From positions 37,650 to 50,491 of the forward strand of contig WELB01000167.1 of the NCBI GenBank assembly GCA_009602725.1: a stretch of 12,842 nt of DNA, written 5' to 3'. The notes under the pieces were generated by a model. The model had not been told where the DNA came from. It did not search any database and was given only the letters and a program-made list of their open reading frames with translations. Position 1 is the stretch's first letter, and each line of letters begins with the position of its first letter. This stretch comes from Spirogloea muscicola (taxonomy: Eukaryota; Streptophyta; Zygnematophyceae; Spirogloeales; Spirogloeaceae). The translations under genes and the position numbers were made by a program. This document shows, piece by piece, positions 1 through 9,900 of the stretch.

Positions 1-264
<264 letters not shown>

Positions 265-3200
265 GCCATCGCCGAGGCGGTGGCAGCGCTGGAGGCCGAC
301 GGCGGCGTCCGCGACCCCGTGAGATTGCCGCCGGCCATGGCCGCCGCCCCCCCCCCCCAAATCCCAAACCCCTAAACCCCAAACCCTACATCCAAAACCC
401 GAAACCCTGAAACCTGAACCCTCACTCCTCGAGCCGCCGCAGGCGGCCAGAATCTCCGCTGCAGGGGGCGCCGGCGGTGGCGATGGCGACTGCGGGCATG
501 GCTGCCTGACGCTGGCGGCGCTGATCGCGGCGGCGCTTCCAGACGGCGTCGGACCTGATCGAGGGCCAGTGGCAGCTCCTCTACAGCACGCGCCCCGGCA
601 CCGCCTCGCCCATTCAAGTGGGCAGCCGCCGCCCTCGCCTAGACCCTAAACCTTTATTCCGAAACACCTGAACCCTAAACCTAAGTACCTCGATCGGCCC
701 GAACCAGAGCCCAAATTGTGATGTAAACCTAATGCTATAACCTCTCCCTAGATACTAATACCCTTCAAACTCTTACTTATCTCAATCTGCGGTATTCGCC
801 CTCCTTCGCCATCGCTGCGGCCGTAGCGGACATTCGTGGGCGTGGACGCCTTCACGGTGTTTCAGAACATCTCGCTGCGCGGCGGCGGCGGCGGCGACGC
901 AGCTGAGCCCCGTGTGTACAACGTCGTCCGCTTCTCCGATCGCATTGGTGAGCTCGTCGTCGAGGTGGGCTCTGCCTCTTCCGCCAAGCGGAGGCCTCCT
1001 CGCCTGCACTGCTGTCCTGTCATCGCATTCAGATTGGAGCTGCAATTGGGTCTGCTCAGAGTTAAGAGTGAGAACAAGCAAACGAGATGATAGCACGATG
1101 TTTATATAACAAGCAATACTACCTAACCATATAGCAAATATTACCACTCCTGTGTATTTAGCATGAGCAAGCTCAATATTCAGTAAAAGTGAGATGCCGC
1201 TCAGTCATCACGCTCTCCTATCCAAGGTACAGCTAAGTGACCGAAGCTGTGTTGCAGGCGGAGGCGTCAATTACGGACGGCCGGCGCATCAACTTTAAGT
1301 TCGACCGAGCGGCGTTCGACTTCAAGTTCCTGCTGTTCCGCGTGCCGTACCCCGTGCCGTTCCGCCTGCTCGGCGACGAAGCCAAGGGCTGGCTCGACAC
1401 CGTGTTCCTTTCGCGCGCCGGCGACCTCCGCATCTCCAAGGGCAACAAGGCAAGAGCTTGACGCTTCTCATGGTGGCAGCGCCATGCTGCGCCTGTTGCG
1501 GTTGAGGCTGAGAAGAGGTCTGACGCTGCACCGGCGGGCCGGCGGTGGTGAGGATGGCCCAGGGGACAACGTTCGTACTGCAGAAGCCGACGGGCATGAG
1601 CCTCCGCCAGCGGCTGCTGGAGGCCATTCGTTGCAAAGGCGACGTTGAGAAGGTGCTCCAGTGGCCCCCCCCCACCGCCTCACAGACACCCAGTAGCTGA
1701 GCTTACTGGACCTATTGGCAGCAAGCAAGCTCCGTGACGGACATTTGAATTGAAGAGGTAGAGTCTGACTATAAGACTAAGGCTCACTAATTGGTTGTAA
1801 GGACTTGCAGCGGCGCTCCAGACACTAGTGGACTGCAATCTGTGTGTGTCATTGGACAAGCCATTCATAGCGGCAATCCTACGGGGTGCATGGCACTGGG
1901 GTTGTGCAGGCAATCAACGAGCTCGTGGCCACGAACCCGACGCCCAAGCCAGCAACTTCTGAGGCACTGCCCGGCCGCTGGCGGCAGGTCTGGAGCTCCC
2001 AGGTTCGGCTCTGTTAGCAGTACTACTCTCTACACCTAGCACTAGCACTGAAGTTGAAGTGTTGAGTAACAACTTCTGAGCCCCTATGCTTTCGGCATCC
2101 GGTCTTTCCCAAGGCTGCTGTCAGTAATGAGTACGCTTGACAAGCGCGTCTCCTTCATGGCCAAGTGCCTGCTCGCCAAGAAGAGGGCCACAGCGCTGCT
2201 GCAATTCAGGAAAAGTGCATTCTTTCCAGCTTAGTCGCACTGTGTTCCTTGTATGTGATTCTCATATCATCTGTGTATACTTCCGTGAATCAGAGAGGAG
2301 AGTCTGATCGCGCTACATACATGTGCCCCCCCCCGACTTGCAGGCCACCGATGCCAACTTCCTGCAGAAGGTGGCTGCCAACTTCAGCTCCAACTGGCAG
2401 GTATCACGACTTACCCTGCAAGACGTGTTCACTTGCACGAAGGAAAGGACACCCCGGCTCCTTGCACATGCACTGGATGCGACATTCACAGGAAGGAGAC
2501 AGGGCCTGAATTTACAGTTCCAAAAGTTGAGCAAGTTTAGCATTTCCCCTTGTATTACCATCCAACAAGGTTCCAAGATGCCCCATCATACAACCCAATA
2601 AGGTTCCTGGCCTCCTCTCTTTAATAATGCAAGGAACCTGAGGGCGCTATTCGGCCTGATTTAACACTCAGAATGGCTGCTCAGACAATCAGCGCAGAGT
2701 CTGAGGGGCTAGAGAACATGGTGGAGTTCCTCCCTGGCATCAGGCTCAAAGCGGGCGCAGTCACAAAGTATGTGCAGCAGTTGCTTCTTAAATGGCAATA
2801 TCATGAACTGGATGACGCAAGACGTTGCACATGTCGGATGCATTCTTTTGGATCACACTTTCTGCATTACACGTTAACAATTCAAGTTTTGCAATCTATG
2901 CTGCACTTCACATCTCGCAGGCCCGCCTCGGATGTTCGAACAGAGGTTCAGATAACATCAGCCGCCGTGGAGCTCGGACCTCTGACCATTCCGCTGAACC
3001 TCAGAGGCGGCGGCCATGTGGAGCAACTGTAAGTCTCCAAGTGACATCTGTGGAATTACCACTGGGCAAATGCAGACCACTTTAGACCATAGCAGCCTTG
3101 CTTTTAGGTCCTTGTGCAGGATCCAGAAGCTTTTCATGCTTCAGTCCTTGTAGGTATATACTGTTTGTGCTTAGTCGCTGAAAGGCTGCAGTCGTGGGTC

Positions 3201-3278
3201 TTCAGATATCTGGACGATGCTGTACGTGTGAGCCGCGGCAACAAGGGAAGCGTCTTTGTCCATGTGCGAGAAGCTTGA
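265..3278 (+). CDS. FBN10: Plastid fibrillin with two PAP domains (PAP12/FBN10-like), 5' partial, 10 exons
   Basis: Exons: 265-318, 543-617, 827-964, 1258-1449, 1563-1652, 1910-2002, 2344-2400, 2685-2767, 2921-3028, 3206-3278 (TGA at 3276-3278). They total 963 nt, 320 residues. Introns 1-7 are phase 0; introns 8 and 9 are phase 2. Residues 1-183 form a full PAP/fibrillin domain: LIEGQWQLLYSTRPG, then a conserved core in exons 3-4 with VPYPVPFRLLGDEAKGWLDT, then ISKGNKGTTFVLQK. Residues 184-320 form a second, diverged copy: LPGRWRQVWSSQ, LYLDDAVRVSRGNKGSVFV. The repeated G-x-W and RxS-x-GNKG motifs show the duplication directly. Fibrillins are plastid proteins that bind lipids at plastoglobules or thylakoids. 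The order and spacing match Arabidopsis PAP12 (FBN10) as I remember it, about 400 residues, so roughly 80 N-terminal residues with the transit peptide are missing. The symbol rests on memory, not a search. Confidence 0.9.
347..358 (+). repeat. Poly(C) tract, 12 C, fibrillin intron 1
   Basis: Twelve consecutive C on the coding strand, inside intron 1 (319-542) and just before the telomere-like tract. It follows a short GCC/CCG repeat. It is prone to replication slippage and sequencing error. Confidence 0.9.
365..424 (+). repeat. Degenerate CCCTAAA telomere-like tract in fibrillin intron 1
   Basis: A series of imperfect C2-4(T)A2-4 units runs through this part of intron 1. It includes one exact CCCTAAA (370-376) and one exact plant telo-box AAACCCTA (381-388), followed by variants such as AAACCCTGA and AACCTGAACCC. 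The C-rich orientation is that expected at a left chromosome end. However, the tract lies inside an intron flanked by conserved exons, so it is interstitial. Confidence 0.75.
641..684 (+). repeat. Second degenerate telomere-like tract, fibrillin intron 2
   Basis: Intron 2 (618-826) carries two exact CCCTAAA units (644-650 and 673-679) separated by degenerate units. The composition and orientation are the same as in intron 1, which suggests a shared origin by local duplication or by insertion of the same simple repeat on both sides of exon 2. Confidence 0.7.
1450..1562 (+). other. GC-AG intron (fibrillin intron 4)
   Basis: Exon 4 ends GGC AAC AAG and is followed by GCAAGA, not GT. The intron ends in CAG at 1560-1562. 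Joining there gives ISKGNK followed by GTTFVLQK, the exact continuity expected for this family, and the second PAP domain keeps the same GNKG motif uninterrupted. AAG followed by GCAAG is the usual context of minority GC-AG introns. Read-through meets an in-frame TGA after three codons, so splicing here is needed for a full protein. Confidence 0.85.
1665..1673 (+). repeat. Poly(C) tract, 9 C, fibrillin intron 5
   Basis: Nine consecutive C on the coding strand, 12 bases after the donor at 1653 of intron 5 (1653-1909). Confidence 0.9.
2003..2343 (+). other. Fibrillin intron 6, 341 bp, no gene seen inside
   Basis: The intron separates the exon ending VWSSQ from the exon starting ATDANFLQK. The donor is GTTCGG and the acceptor GACTTGCAG. 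It holds a 9-C tract near its 3' end. A forward open frame from 2165 crosses the splice site out of the protein's frame and has no family features. I see no RNA gene or element in it. Confidence 0.75.
2326..2334 (+). repeat. Poly(C) tract, 9 C, in the 3' end of fibrillin intron 6
   Basis: Nine C end nine bases upstream of the intron-exon boundary (acceptor CAG 2341-2343). The run therefore occupies the place of the polypyrimidine tract. It is C-only instead of the usual U-rich mix, and may act in acceptor recognition. Confidence 0.8.
2768..2920 (+). other. Stop-free 153-bp intron (fibrillin intron 8)
   Basis: The donor is GTATGT at 2768 and the acceptor TCGCAG ends at 2920. The length is 153, exactly 51 codons, and the reading frame stays open across it. 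The spliced junction (AA plus G) gives VTK followed by PASDV, matching the family better than the retained version. Retention would add 51 residues without truncation, inside the second PAP domain. Confidence 0.75.
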
Positions 3279-3981
3279 CCATCAAATACCACATTTGGCA
3301 ACATGGGTCGGCATCAGTGTGCCATACACTCCCTGCCAAAGGGGGTGCCATCATTGAATTTTACACAATAGCAGGAATCGAATTGTTTGTCTAAATGCCT
3401 CTCGAGGAAGGAATGGACACAGCCAAGCTCCCCACTCATCTGGAATAGTGAGTAATAAGAGATGGGAGAACCCTAAGCGTCACATGACCTCAGTCAGGGT
3501 CACAACTAAGTCAAAAATGCACCTCGGAGACTCAGTCCACATTTGCATTGAATGAGAGAGGGGCCCTTGTAATCTAGGAGCTCCAGGGGGGATGACTGCT
3601 GATAACGGTAGGGCACTCTTGTTGTGGCACAATCTACCACAGGTGTAAGCTGCCACTTCACTGATCTCAGCTGGCGTTTCACCATCAGTCAGTTGTCGTA
3701 CTGAAATTGGTCTGATCGCTTCGGAGCATCAGATCCGCGACACAATGTACTGTCCACTGATCGCAAGCCTCATCTGGCGGCCAGGAGAAGGACGCGATCA
3801 CCTTAACTCTACCTGCCAGAAGATCCTCAGCCTTCTACTCACCTCAGCTTGCCTCAGCTGCAGCAACCGCAGTCTGCCCACTTTGGCTGCACTCGCTCTT
3901 CACACTCTTGCTTCGAGAGTTGCACGACGCAGGACATGTAATGTCCTCGTCCAGCTTCCTCCTGGATTACCAGAGGACGAC
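3279..3981. other. Intergenic region between two convergent genes (3' UTRs)
   Basis: The 703 bases between the two stop codons must hold both 3' UTRs and polyadenylation sites. I find no exon-like sequence on either strand and no clear AATAAA. There are two TGTAA pentamers (3568-3572 and 3644-3648) and one AATAAG (around 3452) on the forward strand; none is decisive. The only structure that stands out is the inverted repeat at 3711-3733. Forward open frames at 3194-3394 and 3745-4005 are overlaps with exon 10 and the antisense of the last hydrolase exon. Confidence 0.7.
3711..3733. other. Short inverted repeat with a 4-base loop
   Basis: TCTGAT, a bulged C, then GCT pairs with AGC and ATCAGA around a TCGG loop, giving nine perfect base pairs with one bulge. 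On the minus strand it would lie about 250 bases after the hydrolase stop codon, probably in its 3' UTR or just beyond. No function is implied by sequence alone; a chance stem of this size is possible in 13 kb. Confidence 0.45.
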
Positions 3982-6900
3982 TCAGGAAACGGCCTCGTAA
4001 AATAGCACCTGTGGCTGGAGATGGCCCCGCTGTGTTGCTGTCACGACATCCTCCCAGTTTCCCACAACCTACAACCACAGGAGATTGTGGATGTCATCAA
4101 AACCCAACTTGTGGAAGCAACCTCGCCAACAGTCTACCTCAATCATCGTGACTATCATCTGAGCAGAAGAAAGCTTCAAATTGCCATATTAAGGCCCAGC
4201 TGTGGCTTGAACCTTGACGGTGCTGTCATCGAACATAACCCAGCGATCAAGGTCCTGGTAAAAGGCGAAGCAGTGGTAATGTTGTCCATAATAACAGACC
4301 TGCAGACGGCATCCTTTTGCAGATCAGCCGCTAATCTTTTGGACACAAATACGAAGTATGAAAGTGATTCATGAGGCCATGATAGCAATGTATCACAACG
4401 CCAGTGCTGGTACAGGTCTCAAAACGGACCCACTTGGCTCAAGAGTGACCACATGACGTGTAATCCATGCATGAAGCGAAGCATATGCAGAGGCCATCTG
4501 GTTCAGTGAAGGACCACGGAGACGAGCTGGTGAGCAGTCCCAGAAGAGAGTCCCTTGTAGACCACGCTGAGATCCACAAGAGTGTCAATGGCATTCATGG
4601 TGGCTGCTATATCGTCGGCAGCCTCTCGCATGTGTTGCCATCCCAAAACTGCACAATGGCGGGCACACACGAGCTGTCACCAATGCAACCATGGCATGAT
4701 TGCGCTGCATCCTGAATGTCGTCTCTGGCGAATTGCACCATGTGCAGAATGTTGGCAATTTGGCGCCTTGACTGATGAGCTTATAATGATCATGAGACAA
4801 CGTTGCAATTTGCAGGGCTTGGATGCTAGTCCTTGTCGTCATGGGCTCACCAGTGGTGAAGACGTGGGGAGGTGCTTGAAGGAGGTGGTGGATGGGGTTG
4901 AGAGCTGAGCAGCCCCCTTCCTCGGGATTGCAGGGCAGCTGGTGATTTTGCTCGACGATTCTTAAAAGCTCGTCACAGCGCAGGCTGGGATTCAACAGCT
5001 GCATCAAATAGCATTGGACACTTTGAGGACTTTTGTGGCAGGGTGCCAGCCCAGAGTATTGGCCAGCAGTGAGTTTAGCCGATTGACAGACGTCCTATTT
5101 GTCAATTATACAAGCGCTGGGGCAGAGAGCATGCAATTAAGGACAATTGTGGTAGCCATCGTAGAGCAACATGCATTCACCTTTGCAGAGCGCAGGGCAG
5201 AGGCATTGATGTTGTGGAAGAAAGCCGTGTACTTGAGCTTCCGACACTCCACGCCGCATACGGAGCAGTTCATGCGCTCCGCAATATCCAGGCCGAAGAG
5301 CGTGTGAGCAATGCAGCCCTGGTACCGGCAATCCCACTCATCCTCCCCACTCTCAGGTGTGTCGGCGTCCCCGCCACTCAGCACACTGGCACTCGGCCCA
5401 TAAGCTTTGTGCAGGCAGTCGAAGATGACAGAGAGCACCTCAGACGCATCGTTCATTTGCTCCTGGAAAAGACACGCACTGGTGAGTATAAAATCCTCTC
5501 ACTTGCTTGCTCAAGCTTCACAGTCAGGAGGTAATAAATCATTGGACCAACGTAAGGAGGGTTTATCCCCCAGGGTTAAGGTACAAGCCATATGGTAGCT
5601 ATGTCCTGCGCAAGGTGCAGACACAATGAATCCAGGATACGAAAGCGCTCAGCAGAAAGTGCTAGTACTACGTGAATACGTGGAATGCTCACCTGCTGGA
5701 AGAACTGAGTCTCTGAGTACATTGTGCTCAGTGCTTCTCTCAAAGCCGTAGGTGCCACGGTTTGCTGGGGATTGCCTGAAAGAGAGCTGCAATGCAAGAG
5801 TGCGCTCATCATGGTTTAGTGCCAACTCCCAACAGCTTCTCATAAACGGAGCCACACAGCTGTTACCAGCAGTCTTCTACATGCAGAGGTTCTTGATGTC
5901 GATCCTTACCTAGCAGACAGTGTGAGGAAGATGGTGCGCAAAGCGCATACGACACAAGGTGTGCCCTGGTGGGCATGCTCATCGCTTCCAGGCCCCACAA
6001 GGCGCTCGCGGAAATGCCGTAAATGCCAGAGTGACTGTTGCAGGCAACACAGTCTTATTAGCGACAACTAAAGGTCAAAGGAGAAGCTACAGGCTGCTGA
6101 TTGATGTTGCTGTCCTATCTTCATGACAAATCAACTCATCATCATGTATAAGAGCATCCAGCTCAGACCCCTATACCCCCAGCTTTACTGATTCTGCCTT
6201 TGCTGAGCATAGACATAATGTAAGTGGCCAGTGGCTGCATCAGAAAGCCGATCAAATGAGGGCCACTCTGAACAGGGTCCATGCATCTGCTCACCTGAAT
6301 GACGACATTCAAGAAGCAATTGTACTGCCCAACTTCATTCTGCAGCCCCTTCCCTGTAGCCCTGGCAATCCTCCGGCTCTCAGACTCTGAAGCGCCAACC
6401 TCGCTGTCGCCAGTGCTCTTGAGGTTCTCAGATGTTTCATCCTCAAGCTGTGTTTGTGTGCTGGAGTTTTTGGCCACTGTCTCAGAGGTACTCAGCTGCC
6501 GGTTCCGTCGTAACTCAGCAAGAGTAGCAGAAGGCCCGTAACTCTCATCTGTCGGACCAACAAAATAGTCAGTCTTCTGATTAAGCCCGACACGTCAGGT
6601 GTAAAACAGCCGTTACATGGGATGTCCAACCACCAAAGCCTTATAACATCTTTATAACGATTCTCGTGGTCCTCCAAGATGGTGGAATGGGCCATACCGA
6701 GGCTTTGCCGCATAGCCTGCTCAAGATCCGCCTGGAACTGCTCCTCGTTGATCTCCTGGACGTGCTCTCTCCTTCCCAACCCATTGGCAGGCTCGCCTGC
6801 ATCCACCAGGGCGCATCCTTTAGACCCATCAGCACCAACACTGTCAATTCGTCGGTCTGTGTTGGACTGAAAGCGGTAAAGACGCATCTTCCAGCAAGTT

Positions 6901-9900
6901 GTGGCCTCCATGTGCAATGAAATGGCTCTAGGTGCTAAGGTCCAGGAAGATATGTACTTGAGAGCAGAGGTGGCCCCTGCCACAGAGTGTCAGCGTCCAA
7001 GAGCTGAAGCTGGATGGCTAACGCCGTTGACGCCGTGTGGCTCTGGCCCGCAGGGTGCTCCCGACCAGAAGAAGCCTCAGACTGGGCCTTGATCAAAGGC
7101 AGCATGCCAGTGCCGCCACTGGACTTGAGAGGCCCATTGCGGCTGCTGACAAGAGCTGCGCCGATGTGGCCATTGGCCGCGGTATGCTCAGGAGCCGGAT
7201 GCCCAATTGAGACGTGCTGCTCGGCCTTGGCGGTTCGTTCCACAGCCTCCTCGTCAGCCAGGTGGTGCACGCGCTGCGCCTTCTTCCTTGACCCCCGGCT
7301 GGCACGGCTTCGGCTCTTTGAGCCCTTACCATCGCTACTCAGCTTTGACAAAACGTCAGTGTCTCCTGCTAAGTCAAGTATATCACCCGACAATGTCGAC
7401 TGGCCAGCTTCTTCGACTCGTTTGTGTTCCTCCATGATCGTAACATCTTCCAAGTCGTTACCTGGTGACTGCAAGCCTGTCACCAAAGAGCCGTCGCCGC
7501 GGGTCGCAGTGTCATGACCTATCTGGGGCACAGACTTTGGCTCTGCCGCAGTAACTCCATCAAACCCTGCCTGGACCCTTGCTGGCTGTGAAGCGCCACT
7601 TGTTGAGCTTGAGGTAAGCTCAACGAGGGGCCTCAGGCTATGCCCCCACTCGTCAGTCACACAGCCTCCTGTCACCTCTGCTGCTCTGTCCTGGCCCACT
7701 GTCACCTGCTGATGCTCAGCAGTCTCAGAAGGGTGTGAGCTGCAATCGTTGCTGCCTTTGATGCCGTCAACTTCAGGGTGGAGCACATCCTCCTCCCTGT
7801 AGGCTCTCTGCAAAATCACAAAAGCAGCAGCCAATCAGAAATATACCTATCTGCAGAAGCACATGTTAGGGTCACAAAACCAGCTTTCATTTGGGCACCT
7901 AAATAGTGCAGCACATTGGGCTTCTGCCAAACAAAGTTACAGTCAGGAGGAAGTAAAGGTAGACGACTACAACAAATAACAACAACAGCAATAACACTGA
8001 TACAAACGTCGGGTGACAAGCTGGCAGTGGCACCAGCCACTGACGGCAACAACCCACCTCTCGGCGCTTCCGCATGAGCTCACACTTTGCGTTTTCCTCA
8101 GCCCTCCTCTGCATATCCAAGGCCTCTGCCAGCTTTCTTTCCTCTGCTTCAAGCTCAGCGAGTTGTCTGGCCAGAATCTCGTCATGCTCTTGCAAGTCAA
8201 AGTCCTCCGTCGCCTCATGCTCGTGCTCATCATTGCACACCAGCTCTCCGGCTTCTTCAATGTCCTCCTTTTCAACGTTCTCATTACCGTCTTCTAACCT
8301 GATCAAACGGGAAAGAGGACGGGCGCTTTTTTCCCTTCAGCATGGCAAGTTTGCTGTAATGCAGTGGTATTGTTGCTCTGCTTATGAATTTCATGGCAAG
8401 TAACACATGCTGACTCTACCACTCAAGCTTTTCCTCACCTTGTTGAAGAAGTCTCGTCCACAGAGCCATCATCCCCAGCATTTATCAGCTGTCACAAAGG
8501 GTTGCACCTCTCTTCAGAGCAGCAATTTGGAATCCATGAAGATTTATTTTCGTTTTTGACTCGAGGATACTCAGAGCAGCAGGATCGTATTTTCATATAG
8601 ATCAAGAAGTAATCAGCTGGAGCTAGTCCAGAGTGTCAATGGGTTCTATTTACTACCTTGAAGCCCTTCTTCAAGTCCTTCACTTTCCTGCTGCCCTTCT
8701 CCTTGGACCTCCCTTTCCCCTCTGCCTTTGCTAGCTCCGCCAAGAATGCCTCTCTTGCCTTGTCAGATTTGAGCATAGCAGCCCTCTCCTCCGCAGCCTC
8801 CAACCGGTCCTGCAACATGTCCAATTGATGCAGGATGAAGCACACGCTCAATGTAGTTGCCTTCTGAATTGGAGCAGATAAGCAAGCGCCATAGGAGATC
8901 CTGGAAGACGAACTTAAATTGCTATTTCGTATACCATACCTCTAACCCTCATTACCTGATCCCCAGGCAAGCGCGTGCATACAACAGGCAGATTGACTAA
9001 TAATATAATATGCATGCATGTTACTTGGCACTCGTTGAAAGTGACTCACTCTCAGGAATTTCTTCAAGAGCGGAAGAACGACACTGCGGAAGTCATAGAC
9101 CGAAGTCTCACTAAGGAGGGCTTCCTGCTTGCTCAGGCTGTCCACAAGCCTCAACAACTTGGCATCCACCTGATTCAACTGCAAACAAACACGCAACCAT
9201 AAGGTGAGGAGTTTGGCAGTAAATGTCCTCCACGGCAAGCTTTACCATCCCCAGCCAGCTACCATCCTAGCCACCTAGCCAGCTTCAAGTGCATCATTAC
9301 CTGATTATTAATGGTGTCTTTCTGGGAGGAGACGGCAGCCTTTACTCGAACATCAATCCTGCTGATGATCTCCTCCTGCCTGCTTGTTGCCGCCCCCTTG
9401 CCCTCCTCATCCGTCTGCCCAGCAGGCTCGATCGAGGTTGCGAGCGACCTTTCATATGAATGCCGATGTACCTTCAGGAAGGACAAACAGAGAACCGTCC
9501 ATTTATTCAGTCTACAAGGATGCACTGCAATTAGGCACAGGCATAATTGAAAAGTGCAAAGTGGACTGAAGCAGCAAGGATACAGTGTCCACCGTGCTCT
9601 GAGATTCCCGCAGAAGGGTTTGGATAACGTCGCACTGGTACTTCTTCGAGGGCGACATGCCGCCTTGCTTTGCGTCATTCATCTCCATGAGATCATTGAA
9701 CCTTTTCTGAAGCACCTTCTCATAGCTGAGTTTGGGTGAAGCAGGCTCCTTTACCCTCCTTTCTCCTTCCTCTTCAAGCAGCTGCACATCTCCCACGGTT
9801 GAGTACAATAGTTGCTGTAAATCACACTACAAAATTACTTAATTGCTTAGCGAACATTGGCAGAGATAGACATGGCAAGTCATGCTTCCAAAATTGCATC

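Larger units (their letters stand above)
3982..6548 (-). other. UCH (USP-type peptidase C19) domain of the hydrolase-like gene, exons 16-23
   Basis: The last eight exons encode residues 1258-1660. In order: GKGLQNEVGQYNCFLNVVIQ (Cys box), SLWHLRHFRERL, TPCVVCALRTIF, a helical segment ALREALSTMY, NDASEVLSVIFDCLHKAY, a ribbon-like part with C-x4-C (DCRYQGC) and C-x2-C (NCSVCG), KLKYTAFFHNINASAL, NHQLPCNPEEGGC, PPHVFTTVLGWQ, DDIAATM, then VCYYGQHYHCFAF and VMFDDSTVK (His/Asp box), and GHLQPQVLFYEA before the stop. Every exon-exon phase closes. The order and spacing match plant members of the family through to the usual C-terminus. Confidence 0.92.

Noticed and set aside
2165-2509. Forward open frame of 114 codons in the fibrillin gene
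   Set aside because: It crosses intron 6 and exon 7 in a frame different from the PAP domain; it is not a separate gene.
3745-4005. Forward open frame of 86 codons near the gene junction
   Set aside because: It overlaps the antisense of the last hydrolase exon, which encodes the conserved GHLQPQVLFYEA ending.
7014-7517. Forward open frame of 167 codons
   Set aside because: It lies antisense to the large low-complexity exon 7807-6958 of the minus-strand gene, and has no recognisable domain; it is a GC-rich shadow.
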